Assembly (NCBI RefSeq): GCF_003576375.1
Contig: NZ_QWGE01000004.1
Span: 124,001 to 188,000 of the forward strand
Source: Pontibacter oryzae
GTDB lineage: Bacteria > Bacteroidota > Bacteroidia > Cytophagales > Hymenobacteraceae
DNA: 64,000 nt
Direction: 5' to 3'
Of this stretch, positions 41,808-51,125 are shown piece by piece. The position numbers and the translations under genes are program-made. Below the pieces are notes generated by a model. The model was not told the origin of the DNA and made no database searches. It was given only the letters and a program-made list of their open reading frames with translations. The first letter of the stretch is position 1, and the number at the start of each line of letters is the position of its first letter.

Positions 41808-44786
41808 TTACGATGGCAAAACAAAATATAATATTGATTTTGTGCCATTTTTATTGAAAAAGCGAATGTTCCCGTCTAGCTTTTTGCTCAGCGACTGCAC
41901 AAGCTTAAGTCCAAACGATTGGCCTTGTTGCTGTTTCTGGTAGAAATCTTCGGGTAAACCGTGGCCATTGTCGCTTACAGTAAGTGTGTACTGTACTTCG
42001 TCGTGTTTTACAAGCTCAATCCGTAATACACCTTGTTCGTCTTCTTGAAACGCATATTTTAAGGTATTGGATACCAACTCGTTCACAATTAAACCTAATG
42101 TTATGGCAGAGTCTATGTCTAATTTAATATTAGGTACATCCAACTCAAGCGCAATGCGGCTCATGCTTACGCCATAGGAAGCATACAGGCTCTCGCAAAT
42201 TTCCAGAAAATACTCTTCCAGATCTATGTTTTCGAGGCTATCGTAGCGGTAGAGCCGTTCATGCAGCAACGACATGGAGCGCACGCGACTACGGAGGGCC
42301 TGCATCATTTCCTTGGCAAGTGGATCGGCTACGTGGCGGGCCTGCAGGTTTAGCAGGCTAATAACGATTTGAAGGTTATTCTTTACCCGATGGTGTATCT
42401 CCTGCAGCAATATTTCCTTTTCCTTGTTTTTACGTTCCAGTAACCGGGTGCGGTGGTTTACCTTCATTTCCAGCAATGTATTCATCTCTACAAGATTCTT
42501 CTCCCGGAGGCGAACGATACTTAAAACACTGCCAGCCACTAGCACCAACAACAGGCCCACAAACCACTCGCGGCGCCAGATGGGGGGTACGATAGAAAAA
42601 GTATACGTCAGTGGCTGCGGCGTCCAGTAGCCATCGTTGTTCTGAGCCATCAGTTCGAAAGTATAGGTGCCAGGCGTGAGGTTGGCATAAGAGGTAAAAG
42701 TACGGCTCGTTACCGGCGACCATTCTGTTTCGTGGCCTACTAGCCTGTACTTATACTTCACCATGTCGGGGCCAGAAAGACAAATGCCATGGAAGTTAAA
42801 CGCAAGGTAGTTTTGAGAATGAGAGAGGTGCAGGTTCTCAGGCAGGCCAGTCATACTATCGGGGGTAAAGCCTAGCTCTTCCCAGTTGGTTGGCTTGGCA
42901 TAGAGCATTACATCCTTTAGCACCAAATTTGGGTACACTTTGTTGCGCCGGTCCAGGGAGGGGAGGTACTTTGTAAGGCCTTTGGTTGTGCCAAACCACA
43001 CTACACCATCTTTTGTAGGGAGAATGGCATTGTCGCATACTTCCAGATCTTTAAATCCATTTGAGCTGGCATAGCTTCTGTAAGTAAGCATTCCCTCTTT
43101 CTGCAGGAATGGGAGCCGGATTTTGAGTAGGTCGTTATTGGTGCTTACCCACAGGTTACCGGCTGAATCGGCTTGCAGCACCTTTACGCTTTCACTGGGT
43201 AAGCCATCATCAGAAGTATAAAGTGTAGGCTGGTCGTTCTGAAGAACTAGAATGCCCGTGTTGTAAGCGGCAAAGTATAAGTTGCCACTCTTATCTTCTG
43301 TGATAGACCGGATGTCTGGTGGGTTTAAGTCCTTTAATTGCCTTGGTCTGGTAAGTTTTCCGTTCTCGATTAAAAAGACACCTTCTTCGGTGCCCACCCA
43401 TATGTTGCGTTTACTGTCTCGCTTAACGGTATGTGCATGTAATTTTCCGCCAGTATAAGGCAGTAGGGAAAGCTTTCCGTCCTGAAGAACGGCTACTCCC
43501 TTGCTGGTTGCAAAGTATAACTGGCCTTGCCTGCCTTGGGCAGCGTTATACACATCTATAGCAGAGAGGGCATCAGCAAACGTATAGTGTGTGTTGCTAT
43601 CTCCGCGGATATGCCAAATGCCATTGCTGGTGTTTACCCATAAACTCCCTTTGTTCTCCGGCAGAAAGCTATAGATGGTAGTGCCATCTGGCCAGGGGCG
43701 GGAGGGCAGCCAACTAGGGATGCCATGCTTTAGCTTAGCCAACGCGCCTTCATCGGTGCCGAGCCAAATATGGCTGCTGTCGGTTTGCGCAATGGCAGTG
43801 ATTCTAGGCTCTGTGTAATCAGGGAAGTCGGAGTACTTTATAAACCAAGGAGCTTTGTACTGTTGCAGGCCGTACCCACTGGTGCCGATCCATAGGTTAC
43901 CCTCGGTGTCGGTGGCTAGCGCAGCAATGCGGTTAGTGCGCAGGCCGTTGTTTCGGGTTAACCGGGTAAATGTGCCTTGGCTATATTTTAGCAAGCCATT
44001 TCGGTGTAGGCCAATCCACAGGTTCTGGTAATGGTCTTGGGTAAGGCTGCTAATGTGGCTATGATTTAAACTCTTCGGAAGCGTTACTTTGCTAACGCTC
44101 CGGTTGTCTGCCAAGGCCAGGCCCAGCTCTGTGCCAATCCATACTTCCTCATCTTTACCAATTAGCAGAGCCGTTACGTGGTCAGAGGGCAGTGGGCTGT
44201 TAGCAGTAGTAAAGTTCTCGGTTTGGGTGCCGTTAATTACATATAACCCGTTTCTCTCGGAGCCAATCCATATCTCTCCGTAATTACTTGTGGCAATTGC
44301 CGTATAGCTTATGGCTGGCAGTGAGGTATACTTTAGCAGTTGGTTTTTTACAAGGGTGTAAATACCGTTATCGGTGGCTAGCCAGAGTTTTCCGGTTTTG
44401 TCCTCAGCGATAGCTGTTACAGTACTCGCCTCTAAGCCTTGCTTGCGGCCATACTTCTTAAAAGAAACGCCATTGTGCTGCACAAGGCCGGCATCTGATG
44501 TGCCGATCCAGAGGCGCTGGCGGCTATCTAAAAATAGAGTGGCAATATTGTTGCTGCCTAAGCCATCGGATTTAGTATAGGTTTTGAACTCGATGCCGTT
44601 GAAGCGGCTGAGCCCGCCACGCGTTGCCAGCCACAGATAACCTTTAGCATCCTGTTGAATAGCTACTACCTGCCCTTGTGGCAAACCTTGCTCCATCGCC
44701 CAGCTTCGGATATTGTATTGCTGCGCCGGTAACGGCAGGTTTACCAGAACGAGGCACAGCAGTATGAGTAAGCGCATAGAATACAT
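41808..44786 (-). CDS. sensor histidine kinase with double beta-propeller sensor domain
   Basis: 992 residues from ATG 44786 (another ATG at 44777 starts the signal peptide MRLLILLCLVLVNLPLPAQQ). The periplasmic part has about fourteen Reg_prop strands of the type LWIGTSDAGLVQHNG or IWVGTEEGVFLIENG, enough for two seven-blade propellers. A Y_Y_Y domain (TYTFELMAQNNDGYW) and one membrane helix (GLLLVLVAGSVLSIV) follow. The kinase is HisKA_2 type, LQEIHHRVKNNLQIVISLLNLQ with phospho-His about 798, then an HATPase (VNELVSNTLKYAF; VSDNGHGLP). Unlike hybrid HTCS regulators, it has no receiver or AraC part. Confidence 0.93.
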   Translation of the reverse strand: MYSMRLLILLCLVLVNLPLPAQQYNIRSWAMEQGLPQGQVVAIQQDAKGYLWLATRGGLSRFNGIEFKTYTKSDGLGSNNIATLFLDSRQRLWIGTSDAGLVQHNGVSFKKYGRKQGLEASTVTAIAEDKTGKLWLATDNGIYTLVKNQLLKYTSLPAISYTAIATSNYGEIWIGSERNGLYVINGTQTENFTTANSPLPSDHVTALLIGKDEEVWIGTELGLALADNRSVSKVTLPKSLNHSHISSLTQDHYQNLWIGLHRNGLLKYSQGTFTRLTRNNGLRTNRIAALATDTEGNLWIGTSGYGLQQYKAPWFIKYSDFPDYTEPRITAIAQTDSSHIWLGTDEGALAKLKHGIPSWLPSRPWPDGTTIYSFLPENKGSLWVNTSNGIWHIRGDSNTHYTFADALSAIDVYNAAQGRQGQLYFATSKGVAVLQDGKLSLLPYTGGKLHAHTVKRDSKRNIWVGTEEGVFLIENGKLTRPRQLKDLNPPDIRSITEDKSGNLYFAAYNTGILVLQNDQPTLYTSDDGLPSESVKVLQADSAGNLWVSTNNDLLKIRLPFLQKEGMLTYRSYASSNGFKDLEVCDNAILPTKDGVVWFGTTKGLTKYLPSLDRRNKVYPNLVLKDVMLYAKPTNWEELGFTPDSMTGLPENLHLSHSQNYLAFNFHGICLSGPDMVKYKYRLVGHETEWSPVTSRTFTSYANLTPGTYTFELMAQNNDGYWTPQPLTYTFSIVPPIWRREWFVGLLLVLVAGSVLSIVRLREKNLVEMNTLLEMKVNHRTRLLERKNKEKEILLQEIHHRVKNNLQIVISLLNLQARHVADPLAKEMMQALRSRVRSMSLLHERLYRYDSLENIDLEEYFLEICESLYASYGVSMSRIALELDVPNIKLDIDSAITLGLIVNELVSNTLKYAFQEDEQGVLRIELVKHDEVQYTLTVSDNGHGLPEDFYQKQQQGQSFGLKLVQSLSKKLDGNIRFFNKNGTKSILYFVLPS

Positions 44787-44968
44787 CAAAGCTAATCCGT
44801 TTTGCCTCCGGCCAATTTGATCGGGGAGTAATAGTGCCTACGTTAAAGGTAGCATATAATTTTTCTTACGGCACGTACAATAAAAGGTAACTGATAGTTT
44901 GTTGTATTTTATTGGTGAGTTGCACACGGCAATGTGTGAACTGACCTCGATAGAAGGTCCGCATCTAA

Positions 44969-45076
44969 AGCACTGCGCAACAGCTGTTAGAACATGGTTT
45001 GCCTAAGCCGGTAGTGGTTCCGGAAGAAATGCTATTTCAGGAGTTTAAGAAGGTTAGGCTTAGCCGGTTTAGCTAG
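44969..45076 (+). pseudogene. possible gene remnant (orphan 35-codon tail)
   Basis: After a stop at 44966 one frame stays open to TAG at 45076 and reads TAQQLLEHGLPKPVVVPEEM then LFQEFKKVRLSRFS. It looks like the end of a soluble protein, but it has no start and no recognisable family. It overlaps the end of the convergent glycosyltransferase gene by four bases. Confidence 0.22.
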
Positions 45077-45939
45077 TTAATATAGGTTACTTCTTTGGGG
45101 GAGAATATCTTATTAAGTAGGCGCTGTAAACGCAGTTTAGTATTCTTTTCCTTCTTGATTATCGGAATTTGCTGGAAGTTAAGCTGCTTGAGGCGTGCAA
45201 TGTCTTGGTCTAAAGTATATCCTTTCAATAAGGACTCTAGCAAGAAATTAGAGATGAAATCGTTCCAGCCATCTTTATTGCCCCAGTAATGGCCTATCCA
45301 CTGGTCAGCAGGCTTTAAGCCAAACGTTTCATCAAGCGCAACCGAAATGGCAAATTGCTCAATCAGCCGCCTGGTTACATCCTCGCGGCACATATCATCA
45401 CAAATGGACAAGGCAAGCCGAATTGCTTTCAGGTTATTTTCTTGAGGAATTGCCACAACCCCGGCGTTCCACATGGCATGCGAGGCTGTTATGGTAACCC
45501 CTCCAAAGGCGCGGCCCTGTACCTGTTGCCACATCTTTTTCTCTGTTTTGCTTTGTAATGCTGCCAGGTTGCCTTCTCTCACATGCATGCTAGCGCTTGA
45601 ATGTAGCATGCGCTGGAATCCTCGGGCATCATTGTAAAGAAACGTGTCGGAATCGAGGTAGACGATGGTGCTAGCGGGTTTAGCCAAAGCAAAATGTTCT
45701 AAGGCCTTGATTTTTACGCGCCAAAAGAAGTCGTAGGGGCCTTTCCAGTCATTCAGAGTGGCTTCGGTAATTTCCACTACCTTCACATGTGCCTGCAGAT
45801 GGGTATAAAATTCAGGCTTATCAGTGTACACGCTAATGGAGCTTACCTCTTCTGGCTGCGCTAAGAACGAAAGAATGCAGAAATTAGCCTGGTAATGGTT
45901 TTTGATGTTATCCCCGAAAGTTAGAAAGAGCAGATCCAT
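45073..45939 (-). CDS. GT-A-fold glycosyltransferase-like protein
   Basis: 288 residues. The N-terminal strands (LLFLTFGDN; SISVYTDKPEF) and the metal-binding DxD in TIVYLDSDTFLYND match GT-A nucleotide-sugar transferases, close in layout to family 8. GGVTITASHAMWNAGVVAIP is the likely acceptor-side region. There is no membrane segment. It lies 36 bases after a GT2 gene in the same direction, pointing to a joint role in surface polysaccharide or LPS assembly. Confidence 0.78.
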   Translation of the reverse strand: MDLLFLTFGDNIKNHYQANFCILSFLAQPEEVSSISVYTDKPEFYTHLQAHVKVVEITEATLNDWKGPYDFFWRVKIKALEHFALAKPASTIVYLDSDTFLYNDARGFQRMLHSSASMHVREGNLAALQSKTEKKMWQQVQGRAFGGVTITASHAMWNAGVVAIPQENNLKAIRLALSICDDMCREDVTRRLIEQFAISVALDETFGLKPADQWIGHYWGNKDGWNDFISNFLLESLLKGYTLDQDIARLKQLNFQQIPIIKKEKNTKLRLQRLLNKIFSPKEVTYIN

Positions 45940-45975
45940 GTGTTTAAGGTAGCAGCGTGAAAGTATGAAGTCCTG

Positions 45976-47181
45976 TTATACTTGTGTAATTCCGTTTTGC
46001 AAAAGAGCTTGGGTTATTGTCTGCCAACCGTTTGCTGTAGCAGGTGCAGGTATTTGCGGCAGCCGCAGCAAATCATCTTTCCAGAAAGCAAGGATATCCT
46101 GGCCGGCCGCCAATGGGTAAACCGAGAAAGCCCGGTAACGCACCTTTTGCTTAAGTGCCCGCACAAACTGAGGTGGTAGTGCCGTGCCAGCTTTTACTAC
46201 CAGAATGTACTCGCCGTTGGTGCGCGCAATTGCATGTTGCAATTCTGTATTGGCTGGCAAAGTATAGTGCTGCAAGGTGCTAGCCGCCACAGCCGCAGGT
46301 TGGTAGAGGTGAGCTTCTTCAGAACCAAAGGATACAACCTCTACTGGCAACTCCTGCTGGCCGGCTATACTTTCGAGTGTGATGCCCAAATCCGATTGAG
46401 CGGCTCCTGGAAGTATAACCACACTCACATCTAGTGTCTGGTTGGCTTCGTGTAGTTTTATATACTTGTAGAAAGAGTTGGCAGCGTTAGTATAGGAAAT
46501 ACTCAGGCCCTCATAGCCATATAAAATGCCGCGCTGCAAAATATAATTCCGGAAGAAAGAGAATGCTCCCTTATAAAGGCTTTTAAAAGGTGATGACTTC
46601 TTGCGAAAGCGGTTTTCTTGGGCAAACAGCGATGTATACTTGTCAGACTTGGTAATCAACTGAGAGATAGAGTCGTAAGAGTAGTGCCGGATAATTCCGT
46701 TTAACCTTTTCACCTGCAGCCCTTCGGTGCGCACAAATTCATGTACCTGTAAGTCGGCAAAGCTGGTTTCTGCTTTGTGGTAGAGGCGCAGCACGAAATC
46801 ATTATCCCAGCCGCATGCCTTGATCAGCTTTTTCCGGTAGTAGTTATGGCGCTGTATGGTATAAGCCAACTTGCTATCAGAAAGATTAAGTTGTAGGAGC
46901 TCTTGCTGTAATTCCGGCGTCAGCACCTCATCGCTGTCTATGGATAAAATCCAGTTGTTGGAGGCATGCTGCGCGGCCAGGTTTTTCAAAGGCCCAAAGC
47001 CAATAAACGGTGACCGGACTGCCTTTACGTTGGCAAACTGAGCGGCAATATCCAGGGTATCATCAGTAGAGCCGTTATCCAGTACAATTATCTCGCTAAA
47101 AGGCTGTAACGCATGCAGGCAAGCCGCCAGGTGTTTGCGGCTGTTTTTTGTAAGTATGGTTACCGAAATAGAGTTGCTCAT
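45976..47181 (-). CDS. GT2 glycosyltransferase with degenerate second GT2-like domain
   Basis: 401 residues. Residues 1-250 are a WaaE/KdtX-like GT2: VTILTKNSRKHLAACLHAL, IIVLDNGSTDDT, and the DxD ILSIDSDEVL (about 80), then WDNDFVLRLYHK. Residues about 250-400 repeat the fold in weaker form: VSVVILPGAAQSDLGITLESIAGQ, VEVVSFGS and TNGEYILVVKAGTALP, where the acid residues of the DxD are replaced by KAG. The second half is probably inactive. It is likely an LPS-core or exopolysaccharide enzyme acting with the following gene. Confidence 0.85.
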   Translation of the reverse strand: MSNSISVTILTKNSRKHLAACLHALQPFSEIIVLDNGSTDDTLDIAAQFANVKAVRSPFIGFGPLKNLAAQHASNNWILSIDSDEVLTPELQQELLQLNLSDSKLAYTIQRHNYYRKKLIKACGWDNDFVLRLYHKAETSFADLQVHEFVRTEGLQVKRLNGIIRHYSYDSISQLITKSDKYTSLFAQENRFRKKSSPFKSLYKGAFSFFRNYILQRGILYGYEGLSISYTNAANSFYKYIKLHEANQTLDVSVVILPGAAQSDLGITLESIAGQQELPVEVVSFGSEEAHLYQPAAVAASTLQHYTLPANTELQHAIARTNGEYILVVKAGTALPPQFVRALKQKVRYRAFSVYPLAAGQDILAFWKDDLLRLPQIPAPATANGWQTITQALLQNGITQV

Positions 47182-47383
47182 GGATAAATTTACCTGCCCA
47201 TTAGTAAAGTTGCTTCACACAAAATTACATACTTCACGGCTAAGTACTGCGAAAAAAGAAAGGAAACGTACTAAATCATCTAATCTACGTATGTACAAAC
47301 TGACTTATTATTGCATACCGAGGCAGGGTAGAACTTATGGCTGCAACCCTGAAGCGGCTAGTAAGGTATGTAATTAAAATTCC

Positions 47384-47391
47384 TATATTTG
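47384..47391 (+). promoter_or_regulatory. TAnnTTTG element before the sigma/anti-sigma operon
   Basis: TATATTTG at 47384-47391 fits the -7 consensus. No good TTTG is at the -33 position, which suits a promoter used by an alternative sigma factor or an activated one. Confidence 0.35.
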
Positions 47392-47443
47392 CGCTACACG
47401 CGCGATGGAGGACTTCACTAAAGTACAAAATCCATAAAAGTAA

Positions 47444-48037
47444 ATGAGCGAGCAGACAGGTAAACAGCTTAGTAAAGAGGAAAAGGACGCACGGTTTGAG
47501 GCGGAGTTGCTGCCCGTGCTAGACCCTCTGTACAATTTTGCCTACAGGCTCACCTTAGACGAAGACGACGCCAACGACCTGGTACAGGAGACATATCTGA
47601 AGGCATACCGCTTTTTTGACTACTTCGAGCAAGGAACTAATGCAAAAGCGTGGCTGTTCCGAATCCTGAAGAACTCATTCATAAATGAGTTTCGGAAGAA
47701 GAGCAAACAGCCTGCCAAGGTAGACTACAGCGAGGTAGAGGGGTATTACAACTCCGAAGACGTTGAAGGTGAGAGTGGAGTGGCTTCTACCACAGATATG
47801 CGCACCGAGAGTGTGCAGGATCTGATAGGGGATGAGGTGGCCAGTGCCCTGAATGCTTTGCCCGTTGACTTTAGAACGGTAATTATACTTTGTGATTTGG
47901 AAGGATTCACCTACGAGGAGATGGCCAAGATTCTTGACATCCCCATAGGCACCGTACGTTCGAGGTTGCACAGGGCCCGAAACTCTTTGAAGGAGAAGTT
48001 GGAGAAGTATGCTAAAAGCATGGGATATAACAATTAG
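47444..48037 (+). CDS. ECF RNA polymerase sigma factor
   Basis: 197 residues. Region 2 is YNFAYRLTLDEDDANDLVQETYLKAYRFFDYFEQGTNAKAWLFRILKN. Region 4 is LPVDFRTVIILCDLEGFTYEEMAKILDIPIGTVRSRLHRAR. An acidic insert (about 95-125) separates them. A zinc-finger anti-sigma gene follows 28 bases later, and gmk-nadD after that, so the sigma factor may also drive nucleotide and NAD genes. Confidence 0.94.
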   Translation: MSEQTGKQLSKEEKDARFEAELLPVLDPLYNFAYRLTLDEDDANDLVQETYLKAYRFFDYFEQGTNAKAWLFRILKNSFINEFRKKSKQPAKVDYSEVEGYYNSEDVEGESGVASTTDMRTESVQDLIGDEVASALNALPVDFRTVIILCDLEGFTYEEMAKILDIPIGTVRSRLHRARNSLKEKLEKYAKSMGYNN

Positions 48038-48065
48038 AGACGAAATTTTAAGAGTTTGAGTAAAG

Positions 48066-48350
48066 ATGGAAGCAAAATATACAGAAGAAGTATACCCAAA
48101 GGCACCTGATGATGCACGTACGGCCGATTGTGAACAGATATCCAACCTGTTGGATCTGATGATCGACGGCGAAGCCTCCCCGGAAGAACAGAGGTTCTTT
48201 AACCACCACATCGAAGAATGCATCAGCTGCTTCGAAAACCATCAAAAACAAAAGCTCTTGAAAGGGCTGGTAACAGGCCACCTGAAGCGCGTGATTGTAC
48301 CCCAAAGCCTGGTACACTCCATTAAAGCGAAGATTCAAGAAACGTTATAA
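48066..48350 (+). CDS. zinc-finger (ZAS) anti-sigma factor
   Basis: 94 residues, all cytoplasmic. The zinc site is Cys22, His48, Cys52 and Cys55, that is Cx25Hx3Cx2C (HIEECISC), the ZAS domain that clamps ECF sigma factors and can release on thiol oxidation. There is no membrane helix. It follows its sigma gene and ends six bases before gmk. Confidence 0.9.
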   Translation: MEAKYTEEVYPKAPDDARTADCEQISNLLDLMIDGEASPEEQRFFNHHIEECISCFENHQKQKLLKGLVTGHLKRVIVPQSLVHSIKAKIQETL

Positions 48351-48356
48351 CCCCTA

Positions 48357-48941
48357 ATGCAAGGCAAAATCATTATCTTTTCGGCCCCTTCGGGCGCCGG
48401 CAAAACCACTATAGTAAAGCACCTGCTCAGCATCAATCCACAGCTGAGTTTTTCTATCTCGGCCTGCACCCGCGATAAGCGTGGCCGCACCGAGGAAAAC
48501 GGCAAAGACTACTACTTCATCACACCCGAGGATTTTAAAAAGAAAATCGCAAACGATGAGTTTGTAGAGTGGGAGGAAGTATACGAGGGTGCTTTTTACG
48601 GCACGCTGAAGTCTGAAATTGAGCGCATCTGGAAGAGCGGCAAGCATGTTATTCTGGATGTAGACGTAAAGGGAGGGTTAAGTATAAAGCATTTTTACAA
48701 AGAGAGAGCGCTAGCCGTTTTTGTGAAGCCGCCATCCATTGATGAACTGGCCAAACGCCTGACAGCCCGCAACACCGATTCTACTTCTAGTATAAGCAGC
48801 CGCGTTTTCAAGGCCAAATTCGAGCTTAGCTTTGAGGATCAATTCGATACTGTGATCGTGAATGATGACCTGGACCGGGCGTGCGGCGAGGCAGAGAAGT
48901 TAGTAAACGATTTCCTTAAGTCAGAACCAGCAATAGTATGA
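48357..48941 (+). CDS. gmk: guanylate kinase
   Basis: 194 residues. It phosphorylates GMP to GDP. The P-loop is FSAPSGAGKTT at the N-terminus; ISACTRDKRGRTEENGKDYYF is the GMP-binding segment; WEEVYEGAFYGT and VDVKGG follow. It starts six bases after the anti-sigma gene and overlaps nadD by four bases (ATGA), so the genes are co-translated. Confidence 0.97.
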   Translation: MQGKIIIFSAPSGAGKTTIVKHLLSINPQLSFSISACTRDKRGRTEENGKDYYFITPEDFKKKIANDEFVEWEEVYEGAFYGTLKSEIERIWKSGKHVILDVDVKGGLSIKHFYKERALAVFVKPPSIDELAKRLTARNTDSTSSISSRVFKAKFELSFEDQFDTVIVNDDLDRACGEAEKLVNDFLKSEPAIV

Positions 48942-49510
48942 AGGTAGGGCTACTGTTTGGCTCTTTCAACCCCATTCACATCGGCCACCTTATACTTGCC
49001 AACTTCATGGCCAACAACACCGACCTGGACACAGTCTGGCTGGTGGTGTCACCGCAGAACCCGTTTAAGCCTAGCAATACGCTGCTGCACGAGTTCGACA
49101 GGCTGCAAATGGTTTCGTTGGCGATAGCAGATAACCCGAGCCTGGGCGTGTCAAACATCGAGTTCGGTATGCCCAAGCCGAGCTACACCATCGATACGCT
49201 TACATACTTGCAGGAGAAATACCCAAGCTACGAGTTTGTGCTGATTATGGGCGAGGATAACGTGCCGCTGTTCCCGAAGTGGAAAAACTACGAGAGCATC
49301 CTCAAATATCATAAGGTATACGTGTACCCGCGTACCGGTTCTGCAACTGCTGAGTTGCCTGATATGCCCGAGGTCACTTTTGTAAAAGCGCCCATATTGG
49401 ACATTTCGGCCACCTTCATCCGGAAATGCATCCGGGAGGAGAAAAGTATAAAGTACTTGGTACCGGATGCTGTGGCAGAGTACATACAAGTGCACAAGCT
49501 GTACCAGTAA
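48938..49510 (+). CDS. nadD: nicotinate-nucleotide adenylyltransferase
   Basis: 190 residues. It joins nicotinate mononucleotide and ATP to make deamido-NAD. The nucleotidyltransferase motif GSFNPIHIGHL is at the N-terminus, and the second motif ISATFIRKCIREEKSIKYLVPD is near the C-terminus. MPKPSYTIDTL and FVLIMGEDN are NadD signatures. The start ATG overlaps the gmk stop. Confidence 0.97.
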   Translation: MKVGLLFGSFNPIHIGHLILANFMANNTDLDTVWLVVSPQNPFKPSNTLLHEFDRLQMVSLAIADNPSLGVSNIEFGMPKPSYTIDTLTYLQEKYPSYEFVLIMGEDNVPLFPKWKNYESILKYHKVYVYPRTGSATAELPDMPEVTFVKAPILDISATFIRKCIREEKSIKYLVPDAVAEYIQVHKLYQ

Positions 49511-49572
49511 CCTAGACTTAAAGACGTTAGATATAAGATATTAGACAAAGAATTAACTCTTTGGTTTATAAC

Positions 49573-49608
49573 AAAAGTGGCCCGCAATATTACTTGCGGG
49601 CCACTTTT
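49573..49608. terminator. bidirectional terminator
   Basis: AAAAGTGGCCCGCAA-TATTAC-TTGCGGGCCACTTTT, perfect 15-base arms, between nadD and convergent frr. Confidence 0.93.
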
Positions 49609-49652
49609 ATTTATTAGTCTAGTGTCTAAGATCTATTGTCTTACATCTAAAC

Positions 49653-50216
49653 TTAGATCGTCATGATTTCAGCTTCTTTCTTAGCCAATAGTTCATCAAC
49701 TTTAACGATGTAGGCATCAGTCAGTTTCTGTACCTTGCCCTCTGCATCACGTACGGCATCTTCGGCAGTGCCTTCTTTCTGCAGCTTCTTCAGCGAGTCA
49801 TTCACATCTTTACGGATGTTACGGATGCTAATCTTGCCGTTTTCAGTTTCGTTTTTAACCTGCTTCACCAGGTCGCGGCGGCGCTCCTCAGTCAGGGCCG
49901 GGATGTTCAGGCGAACAGCATCAGCTTCCTGAATCGGGTTCAGGCCAAGGTCACTGTTTTTGATGGCCTTATTGATCTCGCCCAGCATATTTTTTTCCCA
50001 AGGCTTAATAAGCAGGGTACGCGCATCTGGCGTAGCAACGTTAGCAACCTGTGAGATCGGGGTTGGCGTGCCATAGTAATCCACGCGCAGGTGCTCAACC
50101 ATGGCCGGAGATGCTTTACCAGCTCTGATTTTGGTTAACTCGCTGGCTGTGTGCTGCACCGCCTTTTGCATAGACTCTTCAGCCTCGCTTAGGTAAAACT
50201 GAATTTCTTCCGTCAT
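49653..50216 (-). CDS. frr: ribosome recycling factor
   Basis: 187 residues, full length. It splits post-termination ribosomes with EF-G. Signatures are ASPAMVEHLRVDYYGTPTPISQVANV, LLIKPWEKNMLGEINKAI and IPALTEERRRDLVKQVK. It lies 52 bases after pyrH, the usual pyrH-frr order. Confidence 0.98.
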   Translation of the reverse strand: MTEEIQFYLSEAEESMQKAVQHTASELTKIRAGKASPAMVEHLRVDYYGTPTPISQVANVATPDARTLLIKPWEKNMLGEINKAIKNSDLGLNPIQEADAVRLNIPALTEERRRDLVKQVKNETENGKISIRNIRKDVNDSLKKLQKEGTAEDAVRDAEGKVQKLTDAYIVKVDELLAKKEAEIMTI

Positions 50217-50268
50217 ATCTATTTACTTATTCTAGTTCTGAAATATTTCTGGGCAAAAATAGTAAATT

Positions 50269-51045
50269 TTATTTTTTATCGGATTTAGAGCCCGGCTGAA
50301 TCTGATCGATTGTTTCTTTCAGTGTCTCGCCAAGGTCATCCATACTTACAAGCGTTCCTATTTGCTCCCCTTTAACCAGGCGCTGAAGGTTGCCGGCAGT
50401 ATTCATGTCAAACACAATTATTGGCAAGTCGTTTTCCTTGCAAAGCGTAAACGCTGTCATGTCCATTACGTTCAGGCCTTTCTCAAATACATCTTTAAAC
50501 GAGATGTTTCTGTAGAAGATAGCATCAGGGTCTTTCTCGGGGTCGGCGGAGTAAATACCGTCCACGCGGGTGCCTTTCAATACAACATCAGCCTCAATCT
50601 CGATGGCACGCAGGGATGCAGCCGAATCGGTGGTGAAGTATGGGTTGCCAGTACCTGCTCCGAAAATAACCACGCGGCCTTTCTCGAGGTGGCGCACCGC
50701 ACGGCGGCGGATGTATGGCTCGCATACTTGCTGTATGTTAATGCCAGAGAGCAGGCGCGTATAAACACCCAGTTTCTCCAGAGCGCTCTGCAACGCCATG
50801 CTGTTAATGACAGTGGCCAACATACCCATGTAGTCTCCCTGCACACGGTCCAGGCCTACTTGCTCCGCCTGCACCCCTCTAAAAATATTGCCTCCGCCAA
50901 TCACAACGGCCACTTCCACACCAAGGGCGGCTACATCTTTAATCTCCTGGGCATACTGTAGGAGTCTGTTAGAGTCGATGCCGTACTGTTGTTCGCCCAT
51001 CAGTGCCTCGCCACTTAGCTTTAGCAAAATTCGTTTATACTTCAC
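50269..51045 (-). CDS. pyrH: uridylate kinase
   Basis: 258 residues. It makes UDP from UMP. The start is GTG ([19 protein letters not shown] follows). The glycine loop is [11 protein letters not shown]; the acceptor region is [22 protein letters not shown]; the end region is [22 protein letters not shown]. It is the amino-acid-kinase type of bacteria. frr follows downstream. Confidence 0.97.
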   Translation of the reverse strand: MKYKRILLKLSGEALMGEQQYGIDSNRLLQYAQEIKDVAALGVEVAVVIGGGNIFRGVQAEQVGLDRVQGDYMGMLATVINSMALQSALEKLGVYTRLLSGINIQQVCEPYIRRRAVRHLEKGRVVIFGAGTGNPYFTTDSAASLRAIEIEADVVLKGTRVDGIYSADPEKDPDAIFYRNISFKDVFEKGLNVMDMTAFTLCKENDLPIIVFDMNTAGNLQRLVKGEQIGTLVSMDDLGETLKETIDQIQPGSKSDKK

Positions 51046-51088
51046 GGTAATTTATCTGTATAGGTTATGAATTCTTTTTACACAAAGA

Positions 51089-51110
51089 AGCGGCCACCGT
51101 GGCAGCCGCT
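51089..51110 (-). terminator. weak terminator after the biotin-carrier gene
   Basis: AGCGGC-CACCGTGGCA-GCCGCT; on the minus strand it is followed by TCTTTGTGT. Located between the biotin-carrier and pyrH genes. Confidence 0.5.
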
Positions 51111-51125
51111 CTCGCTAACAAAAAT

